Assembly: GCF_010093815.1 (NCBI RefSeq)
Contig: NW_022985556.1
Coordinates: 762,782 to 826,781 of the forward strand
Reading direction: 5' to 3'
Source: Pseudovirgaria hyperparasitica
Lineage: Eukaryota > Ascomycota > Dothideomycetes > Acrospermales > Acrospermaceae
Length of the DNA: 64,000 nt
Below, piece by piece: positions 13,091-27,193 of this stretch. A program made the translations under genes and the position numbers. Under the pieces are notes generated by a model. That model had not been told where the DNA came from. It was given only the letters and a program-made list of their open reading frames with translations, and ran no database searches. Every line of letters begins with the position of its first letter. Positions within the stretch are counted from its first letter, which is position 1.

Positions 13091-13589
13091 TACTAATATA
13101 TCTCTTTTATCTAGCGTTTTTGGTTTTTCGGTTTTAATTTTAAAGTGATCTTACTTCTTCTAGATAGATTAGTATAAGTTTATATAGATCTATATAGATC
13201 TTTATATTTTCTTTTAGCTTTCTTAATTTTATCTTTCTTTAATAATAACTTCTTTAATCTCTTTAGTAATCTATACCGATCTATACCAATCGGCACCGAT
13301 TTCCGATGTCCATTTCTCTTAGTGAATTATTTTTCTAAGTCTCTTTTTTAGTTAAATTTTTTGAAGTTCTAAGTTTGAACTTTCTAAGGAAGTTCCTTAA
13401 TTCCTTAGAATGTTTTAAAGATCTATGTCTCTTTTACCTTCTTCCTTTTAGGCGGCCGTCCTCGGCGCCGAACTATACTAAAAAACGTCGAATCACCGTA
13501 CTTTAGCATAATTCTCCGCGATTCTACGGCTTCCTTTGCTAATCGCTACTTATATACTAACATCGCTACTTTACTAATGTTTATTATAG

Positions 13590-16500
13590 GTTCCTAAGTA
13601 TCTTTGTTAGAATTATATCCTTTCTAACGAATTTTATATAGCCACGTGCCATCTTCAGCGCGTTACTAGCTAAGTATCTACTTAACTTCGTAGATATCTA
13701 TACCTTCTTACGTAACTACTTTATATAGTATCTATTCGGAACGATCCGGTAATAATAAGGCATGAAATGGCTCGAGAAGCGTAATATAGAATATATTATA
13801 TATCTTTAACGTAGGAGGGAGTTATAACTCGTACGCCTGGTTATTAATTACATAAGTAATCTTATATAGACCTATTATTATATAGTTAAGCTTCTTCTTT
13901 AGCCTAATACTACGAATATTCTTACTATTTAGTAAAACTTTATCCCTAACATTAAAGATCATAGGTTTTCTACCCTTATTATAGTACGATTTACTATAAT
14001 TCATAGTATCTTATAGTAACTTTATAACGCTTCTTTACGTTTAGAATAGTTCTATAGTAATTTCTATTACTTTAATATTAGGTCGTTCTACTTTAAACTA
14101 AGTCCCTAAGAACTACGCATTATGGTTCCGACCGAAGTTTACTTCGAACGGACTTACGTGGGTTAACGTATATCGGCTGTTATTATACGCGAATTCCGCG
14201 ATATAGACTAACCTTACCTAGTTATTCTACTTATAGTTATAATATACGCGTAAATACGCCTCGACTATCTAATTCTACCGCTCCGTCTACCTATCTATTT
14301 ATAGATAGAACGTAGTACTAAGTTTCCGCTTAATTCCTAGCGTATAGTAGAAATCCTTCTAAAATTTAGACGTTATCTACGGACCTCTATCTAAAACTAT
14401 ACTGTTTAGTATACTATAGAGCCGGACTACGTCATGGAGTAGTATATCTATAAGATTCGGTACTTAGATCGTCTTCCTTATAGGGATATAGTATAATATC
14501 TTTATAAATCTATCTAGAACTACGAGTAAACTATTATAAATATACCTAGAATACTTACTTAGGGGTAGATCTATAATAAAATCTATTAATAATTCCTTCT
14601 ATGCCTTCTTTAGTATAGGTAATAGCCTTAATTCGCTATATGGTAAGTGTCTATATACTTTCGTATGCTGGTAAACGTTACACGTTTTTACGTAGTCTTT
14701 TATATATTTATAAAGACCTAGCTAGTCGTACGTCCTTCGGATTAAATCGACCGTTCTTATAACGCCGAAGTGCTCTACTAACGTATAATCATGCTATTCC
14801 CTTAAAATATTAATTTATAAGCCGCCTTCCGGCACGTAGAGTCGGCCTTAGAAGTAGATCGCGTCCGATCGTCGTTCCTACCTTAATAACTATAGCGGAT
14901 CTATAGCGCTTCCTTTTATGCTTATAACTTTCTTTACTAATATATTGGAATTCTAGGTAGATTTAATTAAGTCTTTAAGGGTTTTCTTAGTTTCTTAGAC
15001 GTTTATTTAGATTACTTAATACCCGCTCTAATTCCCACAGAGAATCACCGAAAGTGTCCTAGCTTCTAGCATTCTATTAGATAACTAGTCTTATAGTATC
15101 TAAAGTATAGTATAGTCTAACTTATACCGACTATCTACGTTATTCTATAACGATTTCTTATAATCTTCACGCCGCGATAGAGAATTAGCTTTATTCTCTC
15201 TTCTAGCTTTATATAAGATTTTAAAGTTAAATATTAATATCTACTTAGCCTAACATACTTATCGGCGATTAAGGACCTTGGTTAATATAAAGTAACGTAG
15301 ATTTACGTAATCTAATAATAATTCGATCTAATGTGCGGAGCCTTCTAAATAATATTACTATTACTTAAAACTCTTAATAATTATAAGTAGTTCCTAGTCG
15401 TGCGTGTTATAACGCGTCTCTATATCCGCCATTTTACGGGAAAAGAAAGCGACCGGGTACTATTACACCTTATCTTTCGCATCTTTATATAGTTAACTAA
15501 TAATTCTAGTAATTACGAATTCTAACGCGTTAGTTTTAACCTAAATATACTTCTTAGGATCGAAATACCTAAGAATTAGCGTAGTTATAAAGTAATTCTT
15601 TAATAATCGGAACGCATCTCGCGCTTCCGGCGTTAACTATATCTCGACCGACTTAGCTTTACGCTATACTCGCCTACCTATAGGGATTTTACCGCTATTC
15701 TCTATAAGTTTATTAAGCGGCGCCGTAATTCGTAAGAAGCCTATAATGAATTTACGATAATAGTTTACGAAACCTATAAATATTCTAATTTAACGTATAG
15801 TAGTAGGTTCTAGCCATTCTATAATAGTCTTTATACGCTCCGGCTCCATTTTTAGGCCGCTATATATTATAATAAAGCCGAGAAACCTAACTTCTTATTA
15901 GTGAAACTCGCATTTAGATAATTTTACATAGAGTTTATACTACCTTAGATGATTTAGCACCGATTTCACGTGTTCTTTATAATTCTATATGCTATCGGAG
16001 TAAATTAGTATATTATTAAGATAAACTACGTAAATCACGTTAAGTAATTCTACGAGTATAGTGTTAATATATCCTTAAAACGCTCCTAGCGCATTTATTA
16101 GCCCGAATAGCATAATAGTATACTTAAAATAACTATATCTAGTCCGAAATACGGTTTTCTACTTATCTCCGTAATGAATTCGAAGCCGGGAATATATATC
16201 TCGTAAATCTAGCTTCGTAAAGTACTTTACCTTCGTTAATTAGTCTAAAGATTCACTAACTAGCGGTAATGGGTGACGATTCTTCTTAGTTACCGTATTT
16301 AGTACCTAATAGTCGATGTATAGACGTAAACTTCCATCTTTCTTCTTTATAAAGAGAATAGATACGCTAGCCGATAACGTACTACGACGTATCCAGCCTC
16401 TTTCGAGATATTCTTTAATATATTTATAAAGAACTTCGAGTTCTAGTCTCGAAAGTAGGTAAAGTAGACTATAAGGGACGTCTACTCCCTCTTCGAGCTC

Positions 16501-18528
16501 GATCTTTAGCTTATACGGCCTGTGATTAGGGAGAAGTAACGTATCTCCTACCGAAAATATATCCGTATACTATAAATATACGTCAGGTAGCGTGTCTTTA
16601 CCCTAATTATTACTATTATCTTTGTCTTTATCGACGATTAATAAGGATATAAGATAGATTAGCGACGATTAGGTCCGCACGGCGAGATTCCATGCCTCCT
16701 TACTAATAGTTACGACTTACTAGTATAATTTACCACGGTATTATTGGAACGTTAATATCTCCTTCTAAAAATTAAGAATAGGGTTTAGACGTCTAAGCTA
16801 AGGCATCCCTAGAATCATATTCTATTAGCTAATATTAGCCACGATAAATTCATTAGACATCTACTATTTTATTATCTTCGAGTTATGAACTTCGTAATTT
16901 ATTATAGCTTTACCTAAAGTTCTAACTTTATATCTATTAACTACGATAGTTCGGCTAACTTTACTAAGATCGTACGATAATCTATACTCCTTTATAAGAA
17001 TTAACGAAATATAGTTATCTTCTATACTAGTATCTACGAGGGCCTATATAGTTTTATTACTATTTACTATAGGTAACGATACTTTTAGTAATATTAGGTC
17101 TTTACTCGCCGGAAGGCGCTACGGCTCCTTCTAAGTATATATAATTTAGCTAAGGACGCGGTTAGGTCTCGTATACTAGCCTATTCTTTTTTCGGATTCT
17201 TATAGTTAGGCGAAATATATTCTATTTCTCTATACTTATAGTAACGAAGTGCGCTATAATCCTACTATTTTATAATAGGTGTTATATTTAAGCCTATACC
17301 TTATTCTTTTCCGTGTTAAGAAGCACCGCCTCGATTATTTTAGTATCCTCTTAACGCATTTCTACCCCGATTTACGCTCTTCTAGTACTAATCGTAGTAA
17401 GGTTACTCTTAATCGAACGTATTCGATCGACCTCGTTTCTAACCCGTATAGGGTTCGTTGGTTTTACCTAGAGAGCCGCGTTTCTTAAGGATACGGTAGT
17501 GTTTATTAGCTTTCTCCTCTAATTCGTATAGATAGTTAAAACTTAATAATACTATTCCTAGTCTTTTATGGATTGACGGAAGTAGTACTTCGCGAAACTA
17601 GAATATATGAATATTTTCCTATAGTATAGGGATATTATCCTATAGGTTTTAGAGGTATTATAGTAGTTAAGTAGGTGTCTAGTTCGGTCGTTATACCACA
17701 CTTCTTAACTTAGATAGTACCTTTCTTTCACGTTCTCTATCCATTCCGAGGGTGTTTAGTATAAATATAGCTAAATATTCCTAGGTTATCGTAGATAGTA
17801 GCTATACTTCCTTCTATCTATCCTATTAATCGCGGGATTATAAGCCTAGGTATCGTTCTCTAAACGAAATGTGTTATACTTTAGTAGAAAAGAGTAGAGG
17901 GTTATCGAGGAAGTACTTTTCGTAGTCTCTCTTCTAGTCTTTCTACTCCTTTTAGTTCTTCCCTATAAATATAGTCGGGTCTTTAGGTTTCGGTATACCT
18001 AGGGAAGGAGTAGGGTAAATCGATAATAAAGCGGCTAGGTATACGGTAGATTGTCGTAACTCTAATAGTAGGTAAACTAATTCCGCCTAAATTAGTATAG
18101 GAAGTCGTCCACCTACTATCGTTCGGCGTAGTTCTTTAAGAGACTCCTTAAGTTCTCGTCTCTTTATAAGGAGTTTCGCGCGTTCTACCTATTCTTTAAG
18201 AGTTTAAATCTCTCGAGCCTAATTCGCGACGTATTCCTAAAGTTTAGCGATAGTTTATTATAATACCTCGCGTGGCTCCGCCACGACTCGTTATCCGGCT
18301 TTATGTTATTAGAAGTTACTCGGCGTATCTACTATTTCTTCATCTAAAAGCTCCGTGATTCGGTCTAACATTTCTACTTCTCGGTTAGAAACGGCCGGGA
18401 TTAATACCGATTATAGAGGATCCCTATTATTGAATATAGTATTACTTATCCCTATAGTAGATCGTGTCGACCTTCTCGGTTCTAGTTAGACTATCTTAAC
18501 TATAGTACTATATAGGGAGTAATTCGAA
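13590..18528 (-). mobile_element. Gag-pol body of element B (fossil)
   Basis: Read on the minus strand from 18528: gag and zinc-knuckle-like region, protease near 16.9-17.1 kb, RT with its YLDD-type box near 16.0 kb, RNase H near 15.3-15.6 kb, integrase about 14.1-15.1 kb, its GPY/F-like end at 13822-14004 (the only sizeable open piece), and a chromodomain at about 13590-13740. It is RIP-mutated and broken throughout. Confidence 0.8.
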
Positions 18529-18756
18529 TATAAGAATAGAGTTATTAGATAGTAGTATAGTTAGATAGAATAATAGGGTGTATTCTATCATAGAACGAAT
18601 TACTACCAAACCCTTTTAGTAGAAATCTAAGAGTATATATATAAAGGGACGCCGATCTATCTAGCACGTAACTATTTACCGCCCTTCACGTTACCTTCTA
18701 ACCCTGTTAGCTAAGGTACGTATAGATCGGGTCCTATCTAAGGCTAAGTCCTAACA
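18529..18756 (-). repeat. 5' LTR of element B (228 bp)
   Basis: It matches 3617-3844. It is followed by the target duplication TCGGT at 18757-18761, after which the sequence of C1 resumes. Confidence 0.9.
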
Positions 18757-21700
18757 TCGGTATACCATAGCTCGAAAAACATAACCCGAAACTAGACTTC
18801 ATCTAGAAAACAGCTAGCTAGCACATATACCTACTATAATAGAACCTAGTATAGCTAGTCGACGACGAATAATTCTAGAAGGACTACGAAAAGGCAATCT
18901 CCGCTATCTATATCCTCTTACTTACTTAAAATAGAGAGCTTAGTATTAAAGTAGACGAAAACCTACTATATTAGTATAAAATATACTAATATATCGCGTT
19001 AGCGATCGATTCCTCTAAACTACCTTAATACNNNNNNNNNNNNNNNNNNNNNNNNNNNNNNNNNNNNNNNNNNNNNNNNNNNNNNNNNNNNNNNNNNNNN
19101 NNNNNNNNNNNNNNNNNNNNNNNNNNNNNNNNNNNNNNNNNNNNNNNNNNNNNNNNNNNNNNNNNNNNNNNTAACCTCTATATAGACCTATCTACCCTCT
19201 TTTAGAACCTAAGTTATAAGCCCTTCGAGAATATATCGAAAAGAACCTTATATAAGAATAGATTAGGCCTAGTATATCCCTAGCTAGAGCTCTAATTCTC
19301 TTTATAAAGAAGAAGGATAGGAGTCTCCGTCTATATATTAACTACTATAGCCTAAATAATATTACGCGAAAGAATTATTACCTACTACCTCTTATCTCCG
19401 AGTCTATTAATAGACTAGGGCGCGTGAAGATCTTTACTAAGCTTAATCTACGCGACGCCTACTACCGCCTACGTATTAAGAAGGGCGATAAGTAGAAAAC
19501 GGCGTTTAGGACCCGTTATAGATACTTTAAGTATATAGTAGTCCCTTTTAGACTAACTAACACGCTAGGAACCTTCTAAGTATATATTAATAACGCGCTA
19601 GTAGGTCTACTCGACACGACGTGTATCGTATACCTTAATAATATCCTTATCTTCTCTAATAATAAAGAAGAATATATCTAGTATATACGCGTAGTCCTAG
19701 ATAGGCTAGAAAAATATAAGCTATATATTAAGCTATCTAAATACGAGTTCCACTAGGACCACGTTAACTTCCTTAGCTTCGTTATTACTAATTAAGGTAT
19801 AACTATAGAAAGGGATAGGGTCGCTACTATTATAGACTAGCCTAAACTAAAATCGGTTCGAGACATACGTGTCTTTATTAGATTTACTAATTACTACTAA
19901 AAATTCGTTAAGTATTTCTCCCGGCTAGTAGCACCGCTTAACACGTATATTACTACTATAGATTCGTCTATTACGGTCCGCGGTAGATAGAAATAGTATA
20001 ATATTAAATTATAGCCTATAGAATTATTAGAAGGTAAAAGGGCCTCCTTCGAGAAAATCAAAGAGGCATTTATAACTACTCTATTACTAATATACTTTGA
20101 CCTAACTAAACCTATCCGCGTTAAAACCGACGCGTTAGAATTTATAATCTTAGGCATTCTCTTCTAGCCTAGACTAACTAAGTCTAAAAAGGTCTAATAG
20201 TATCTAGTTACGTTCTTCTCACGTAAAATAGTCGATATTAAGACTAGATATACTATCTATAACTAAGAGCTACTAGTAATAGTAGAGTCGTTTAAATAGT
20301 AGCAATATTATCTTAAAGGTAACATGTATAATATTAAGTTACTAACTAATTACTATAACTTAAAGGGGTTTATAAGTATAACGGTTTTAAACTATTAATA
20401 GGTCTAATAGACTAAGTAGCTTACGAACTTTTACTTTATAATCTACTATTAACCTAGAAGTATAAACCTAGCTAATAGAATGTTAAGAAGACCTAACTAT
20501 AAAGAAGGCGCCTAGGATTATAGTAGCTATAGGGTCCTAGAGTAGCTATAGGCCTAACTCTTAAGGATAAGGTTAGATTTTAAGTTATTAGGCGATTAGC
20601 GAGATACTAACATTAATACTAGTAATCGAATCTCTAAGACCGAAGCCGGTAACTAAAGACGCAGTACCGAAGTCTCTAGTAGGCCGTTTATTAGCGCTAT
20701 TAGAAAGGGCGATAATACCTAGCGTAAATATCTAATTAACCTCGCCTAGTTAATTATAGATCTATAGAAGATAGACCCGATAGTTTTAAAGTTACGTAAA
20801 ATATAGTAAGATAGGTTATTATAGACTAAAGTAGACTATAAGTAGACCTTCGTAGACGGCTTACTTTACTATAATAGAAAGTACTATATACTAATAGGTA
20901 ACACGCGATTTGATATAGTTAGCTAATACTATAACGCTAACCTAGTAGAATACTTTAGGTATATATATACCCTAAGCTTAATTCGTTAGTACTATTTTTA
21001 GGAAGATATGCCTAAGTACGTCGAAGAATAGATAGCTACTTATCTAATTTATTAAAGAACGAAGGCCCCTAGGCATAAGCTATATAGGAATTTATAGCCT
21101 CTTTCAGCCCCCCTCTTTATATAGAAAGATATTATTATAGACTTTATAGTTAAATTACCTCTAAGCGAGATACTTAGGATAAGTTATAATTCTATTCTTA
21201 TTATTATAGATAGACTTATAAAGATATCTAGGTATATCCCGGTGTAGAAGACGATTATATCTAAAGAACTAGCGTAGGTATTCTAGAACAAGATTATTAA
21301 GGTCTATAGTATACTAAAAAGGATCGTTATAGACCGAGAAAGTACCTTCACGTCTAAATTCTAGACGTTATTCTATAAAATAGTAAGTATAAATAGAAAT
21401 ATATCTATAGTATTTTATCCTTAGACGGATAGCTAGATAGAGCGATAGAACTAGACGCTTAAGGCCTACCTACGCGCATTCTATAATTTCGAGTAGGACG
21501 ACTAGGCCTCCCTACTAAGTATAGTAGAGTTCATATATAATAATAGTCGTTATAGCACGATAGATATTATACCTTTCTAGGCGAACCTCGGACGTAGTCT
21601 AAGGATAGGTTTTAAGCCTTAGACGGTCTAATTTAATCGAATAATAGACGTGAACGTCCACGCTTAGAAATTAGCAATTAAAATCTTCGAAACCATACAT

Positions 21701-22160
21701 AACTATCGCGCTATAATCTAATAAGTAAACGACTCGTATATAAAGTACTATAATAGATTAGCTAAGGATTAGACGTATAAGGAGGGCGACGAGGTCCTTC
21801 TTAATATCTATAATATACGAACATCGCGAGTAAATAAGAAGCTTAATTATAAAATAGCTAGTCCCTTCCGAATTAAATATTATATTAGTATAAGAGTCTA
21901 CGAGCTCGACTTAGAAAGCGATATAAGAATCTATAACGTGTTCCATATCTTACTACTCGAAAGATTTCGATCTAATATATATGGCCGCATGAACGTGTAG
22001 TTATACTCTATTATACCCTAAGATGGACTAGACGTGTTCGAAGTAGACTATATTATTAAACATAGGATTAATAAAGACGGCGTTTAGAAATATAGAATCC
22101 ATTAGAAGGACTATACTAAGAATAAGGATACCTAGGAACCAGCGGTATATATCTTAAGTT
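18757..22160 (+). mobile_element. Protease/RT, RNase H, integrase and chromodomain of element C1 (fossil)
   Basis: After the B insertion the pol of C1 continues: RT about 19.2-19.8 kb (YLDD-type box near 19.63 kb), RNase H to about 20.45 kb, integrase about 20.5-21.75 kb, chromodomain about 22045-22160. The stretch has an N-filled assembly gap and is present in reverse in C2 at about 29700-33010. Broken by many changes. Confidence 0.8.
19032..19171. other. Assembly gap (140 N)
   Basis: This is a run of 140 unknown bases inside the pol of C1. The equivalent place in the second copy C2 (about 32690-32735, minus strand) holds only about 40 bases between the same flanks, so the gap is probably about 100 bases too long as drawn. 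Confidence 0.98.
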
Positions 22161-24665
22161 CTATAATAGCTACGATAAGTAAAAGATATAGAATAGTATA
22201 TTATTAATATAAGTATAGCGACGTCGCGGTTATCGTAAAAAGAAGAAGGATACCATAGAGAATAAAGTGCTAAACTAGGAAATCCAGACACGTACTAGGA
22301 AAACTCTATATAGTAGCCCTATAATTTAAGCGTTATATGGTTACTAGACGCGAAGAAAGCGTAAATAACTATTTTAGAAACGCGACGCGATATACTATAA
22401 TAGAATAATATAGAGAAGTCTAGAATAGACTAATATAGACCATTATATATAAGAAAAACATAGGACTAAGAACCTAAAAAAAGGTACCCTACTATAGAAT
22501 TAAACTCTTAATACGAAATATAAAAGGTTAGAGTATCTAAACCGATAACTACTAGACTACTAGTTTAGATGCTCTAATAGAATTTATAGAGATAAACTAA
22601 TTTATATACGGTGCCCATACTTAGGTAACTTAAGGAAAATTAGAATATAGAAACTAATAGTTATAAGCTAAGCGAGCGCACATATAATATCGTTAAGTTA
22701 AGAATTAAATTACTAGAAACTAGCCGACGGGTATCTAAACGGTCTAAAAAGGACTAAAATAGATAAGAGCTAGATATAGAACTAATATATAGAGCTAGGC
22801 ATAGAGCTAATATATAGAGCTAGACTATAGAGCTAATATAGAGAGCTAAACCTATAGAGCTAGAACTATAGAGCTACTCCTCTATCTTATTATCTGTTCT
22901 AACCTCTAGTATAGTCCTCTCTAACTATATAATATAGTAGTAGAGGATGACGACCTTAGCCTCTAGAGTAATAACCCGATCCGTTAGAGCCTAGAGGGAA
23001 GAGCCTTAAGCGCCGGAGCGTAGCGACTAGGTCTAAAGTTAGCTAATACGATCTAGAATAATCTAGAAGGGAATATATACCCTCTTACGAGGCGACTTAG
23101 AGGGAGAAATAGTAGACCTCTTATAAGATCTATTAGTAGCGCGAGACGGATAGAGGGGGATAGAGCGAATCCTCTCTACGGCCTCTATAGCTAGGATAGA
23201 CTCCCTAGAATAGGTAGTCTAGACGCTAGGGATCTCGCGGCGGCTAGAAAAATTAATAGATGTTAAAAATAATTAATATACTTATAACTTATACTTTAAT
23301 AACCTCTAGGAAGAGCTTATAGCGCTCCCTAAACTCCCTCTATATAGTAGATAGACGGCTATAAGGACCCCTAAGGGTCTCGCGGACGCGAAGGTCGTTA
23401 TATATATCTTATATATATATAGGAATCTAAGAATATATTAGCGCGGACTACTTTAGATTATACTAGATTAAGATAGCCTATTATACTTACCTATAGATAA
23501 GTCTTACTAGTTATAGTATAGCGGCGGTAGCGGGTAGATAGAGTAAAGATAGGGCGTATAGACCCGTTACGGTTAGTAGAGTAGTAGCTAATACTAGAGT
23601 TAGAGCGAAAGAGATATTTAGAGCCGGCCGTATAGCTCTTAATATACTTATAGTATATCGAACCGTAGTTTGCCGTTTTTCTATAGCGTAAACCACGACT
23701 ACGTTTAGTATCCTTAGCGACCTAGGCCTTATTATTAGTAGACTAGGGTTTAGAGTAAATATTAAGGTCCTAAAAGGACCTAGAGTAACTAAATTAGTCT
23801 ATATTAGACCGGAAGGAAGAGTAGTAAGGCGGCGGCGTGGGTAAGCGCGAGGGCTCGCGATTATTATCTATAACGAGATCTTCTTTATCCTCTAGAGGAG
23901 GTAGAGTAGATAGTATACGCTTTAGAGTAAGAGGAGAATCTACGACCACTTTATCTATAAGTTTAGTACTAGAATTACCTAGATTAGAGTAACTAGTAGC
24001 TATATTAGTAGTAGAGGTAGTAGTAGTAGTAGCCCTAGCTACTCTCTTCTCCGACTTAGAGCGCGCCTTTATACTACCATAATAGGTAGGCTTCTTAGCC
24101 GGCGTGGCCGGGGAGAAGGTAATACCTTTAGAGCGAGTCTTACGAGAGGAGGAGGTAGGCTTAGAGATAGGACTAGTATTAGATATCTATATATATATAT
24201 TAGCTAGAGATCTAAGGAAGGAATATTCGTCTACCCTTAACGGCGATTAACGAAGCTAAATTAGTAACTATAATAACGCGAATAGGTTATATTAGACCGG
24301 TTCTAATAAGAATAGACTACTATAGACCCTTCTAAACCTAAACTAGGGAAGATAGTATATAAATTAACGACTTACCTTAAGAGCGAGGTGGATATACTAG
24401 AGAATAAAATTAAAGGCGAGCGAAGCTAAATATATACTTAACTAAAGTAGTAATTATATGTCCTAGATAGTAGCTACGAAGTAAGGGATAAGCGCGTATA
24501 TAAACTAGTAAAAGTAAACTAGAATCTCGAGTTCACCTATATTAAGGATGGTTATAATATTATAGAAACTTAGTTACGGATATATAGGTATACGATAGAT
24601 TATAGAGACTTAGGATTATATATACTTAAGTACTTTAGGGCGAAGTATAAAAAGAAGAAGGATAT
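22161..24665 (-). mobile_element. 3' non-pol region of element C1, with a coding trace opposite to pol (about 22950-24200)
   Basis: About 2.5 kb between chromodomain and 3' LTR. From about 24200 down to 23490 the minus strand reads as a low-complexity protein-like stretch (Ser/Thr/Arg/Lys-rich, with a run of Thr codons), followed by a GTAAGT box near 23490 and a second protein-like stretch down to about 22950. The same arrangement is present in C2 on the plus strand and in D, so it belongs to the family and is not a chance insertion. Function unknown; broken. Confidence 0.5.
22770..22880 (+). repeat. Short tandem repeat in the 3' region of C1
   Basis: Units of roughly 10-22 bp built on TAGAGCTA are repeated about eight times with variation. 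The same array is seen in reverse in C2 at 28979-29097. Confidence 0.75.
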
Positions 24666-24903
24666 TATTAGGACGGGAACTATAATAGATCTATATAGAC
24701 TATTCTAATCTATATAGCCACGTAGTAGCTAGAGCTAGGTTAAGTTAGCTAAGTTAAGCGAGGTTACTATATAAGTAGACCTCATAAACCGATTCCTACT
24801 TATTAGGAATCAACCTTGTATAAGAGTAAGATTACTCTATAAATACATTCCTATGTCTCTCTATGAACTATTAGACTACTATCCCACGTCTTTACTCTTT
24901 ACA
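24666..24903 (+). repeat. 3' LTR of element C1 (238 bp)
   Basis: It pairs with 1605-1842 and is followed by the target duplication CTCGA at 24904-24908. Confidence 0.92.
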
Positions 24904-24908
24904 CTCGA

Positions 24909-26955
24909 TAAGAACGGTGTCTAAAAGTATTAAATCCGTTGGAAGAACTATACTAAGAATAAGAACACCTAGGAACCTACGGTATATATCTTAAGCGCCG
25001 CGATAGCTATATATAAATAGAGGTTATAGAATAATACGTTACTACTATAAACCTAGCACCGTCGGGGCCGTTATAAAAAGAAGAAGGATACCGTAGAGAA
25101 TGAAGTATTGAATCACGAATCCTAAACGCATACTAGGAAAACTCTATAAGGTAGCCCTATAATTTAAGTAATACACGGTTACTAAACACGAAGAAAACGT
25201 AAATAACCGTTATAGGCACGTAACGTAATATATTATAATAGAATAATATAGAGAAGTCTAGAATAGACTAATATAGACTATTATACACGAGAAGAATATA
25301 GGACTAAGAAACTAAAAAGGTACCCTACTACGGAATTAAACTCGTGATATATAATATAAAAGGTTAGAGTACCCGAACCAATAACCACTAGGCCACTAGT
25401 TTAGATACTCTAATATAATTTAGAGAGATAAACTAATTTATATACGATACCTATACTTAAGTAACTTAAAGGAAATTAGAACCTAAAATTTAATAGTTAT
25501 AGAATAAATAAGAACGTATATAATATTATTAAGTTAAGAATTAAATTACTAGAAAACTAGTAGATAGGTATCTAAATGGTCTAAAAAGGACTAAAACGGA
25601 TAGAAACCAGGTAGATAGAGCTAATACACACTATATAGAAACCCTAGCAAATAGAGCCATAGAGCTACTCCTCTATCTTATTATTACTCTTAGAGCGTAG
25701 CGAACGAACTAACTAAGTAATAGAGTAACGGAGGTTAGAGACCTTATCCTCTAGAGTAACCACGCGCTTAGTTAGAGCCTAGTAAGACGATAACTAAGCG
25801 CTAGAGCGGAGCGACTAGACCTAAAGTTAGCTAACGCGGTCTAGAATAATCTAGAATAGAATATATACCCTCTTATAAGGTAACTTAGAAGGAGAACTAG
25901 TAGACCTCTTACGAGACCCGTTAGTAGTATAAGACGGGTAGAAAGGAATAGTACGAATCTCTTCTACGGCCTTAGTAGCTAAAACCGACTCCCTAGAATA
26001 GGTAGTCTAAGTACTAGGAATCTCGCAGCGACTAAAAATTATAAGCTAAGGTTAATAATAATTAACGGTTTCTAAACTTATACTTTAATAACCTCTAGGA
26101 AGAGCTTATAGCGCTCCCTAAACTCTCTATATATAGAAGCTAGATAATTACTAGAACTACCGAGAATCTCGCGGACGCGAAGATCGTTATATATATCTTA
26201 TATATAAATAGAAACCTAAAAACGTATTAGTATAGATAACTTTAGATTACTCTAGACTAAAATAGTCTAATAGACTTACCTAAAGATAAACTTTACTAAG
26301 GACGGTATAGCGGTAGTAGCGGGTAGAGAGCTTAAAGATTAGGTATATAGGCCCGTCGCGGTTAGTAGAGTAGTAGCTAATACTAGAGTTAGAGCGGAAG
26401 AGATATTTAGAGCTAGTAGCGTGAGCCTTAATATACTTAAAGTATATTAAACTATAGTTTACCGTTTTCCTATAGCGTAAACCGCGACTACGTTTAGTAT
26501 CTTCGGTAACCTAGGCCTTATTATTACTAGGGCTAGGTTTAGAGCGAATATTAAGGTTCTAAAAGAACCTAGAGTAACTAAGTCGGTCTATATTAGACTA
26601 AAAAGAGGAACGGCGTTTAGAGCGAGGCGGCGGAGGCGTAAACTCTCGATTATTATCTATAATAAGATCTTCTTTATCCTCTAAAGGAGGTAGAGTAGAT
26701 AGATAGCGCGAGTAGATATAGGTAGGCTTTATAGCTACCTCTTCCGTAATACTAGTACTAGGATTATCTAGATTAGAGCGACTAGTAGCTACGTTAGTAG
26801 TAATAGTAGTAGTAGTCTTAGCTACCTTCTTCTCTAACTTAGAGCGCGCCTTTATACTACTACGATAAGTGGATTTTTTAGCTAGTATAGCCGGGGTAGA
26901 GATAATCCCTTTAGAGCGAGTCTTACGAGAGAAGGAGGTAGACTTAGAAATAGAA
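24909..26955 (+). mobile_element. Element D, middle part: chromodomain end and 3' non-pol region (fossil)
   Basis: It continues D after the C1 insertion. It starts in the chromodomain and aligns with about 22070-24165 of C1 at lower similarity than C1 has to C2. It includes the opposite-strand coding trace with its GTAAGT box. It ends where C2 is inserted (target TAGAA at 26951-26955). Confidence 0.8.
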
Positions 26956-27193
26956 TATAAAGAGTAAAGACGTAGGATAGTAGTCTAACAGTCTATAGAG
27001 AGACATAGGAATGTATTTATAGAGTAATCTTACTCTTATACGAGGTTGATTTCTAACGAGTAGGAATCGGTTTATACGGTCTACTTATATAGTAACCTCG
27101 CTTAACTTAGCTAACTTAACCTAGCTCTAGCCACTACGTGGCTATATGGATTAGAATAGTCTATATAGATCTATTATAGTTCCCGTTCTAATA
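26956..27193 (-). repeat. 3' LTR of element C2 (238 bp)
   Basis: It is the reverse complement of the C1 LTRs. The target duplication TAGAA lies on its left. Confidence 0.92.

Larger units (their letters stand above)
3617..18756 (-). mobile_element. Element B: Ty3/gypsy chromovirus on the minus strand, inserted in C1 and interrupted by element A (fossil)
   Basis: LTRs of 228 bp lie at 3617-3844 and 18529-18756, flanked by a perfect 5-bp duplication TCGGT (3612-3616 and 18757-18761). Leaving out element A and its duplicated target, B is about 7.4 kb. On the minus strand the order is LTR (18756-18529), gag, protease, RT (YLDD-type box near 16.0 kb), RNase H, integrase (GPY/F-like end at about 13822-14004), chromodomain (about 13590-13740), 3' non-pol region, LTR. 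The intact C2 copy shows the same locus without B, which confirms both insertion ends. Broken by many changes. Confidence 0.9.
1605..24903 (+). mobile_element. Element C1: Ty3/gypsy chromovirus, complete from LTR to LTR but broken, itself interrupted by element B
   Basis: Both ends carry a 238-bp LTR (1605-1842 and 24666-24903), and the 5-bp target duplication CTCGA is perfect (1600-1604 and 24904-24908). Without the B insertion and its duplicated target (15,145 bases) the element is about 8.15 kb including an N gap. Parts in order: LTR, gag with a zinc-knuckle-like region near 3.1 kb, protease/RT (the RT YLDD-type box lies near 19.63 kb), RNase H, integrase, chromodomain (about 22045-22160), a 2.5-kb non-pol 3' region, LTR. 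It is a fossil with very many breaks. It inserted in the chromodomain region of D. Confidence 0.9.

Noticed and set aside
13822-14004. 60-codon minus-strand open frame resembling an integrase end
   Set aside because: Part of the broken pol of element B, not a separate gene.
17279-17488. 69-codon plus-strand open frame
   Set aside because: Lies antisense in the gag/protease part of element B, with no domain and no counterpart.
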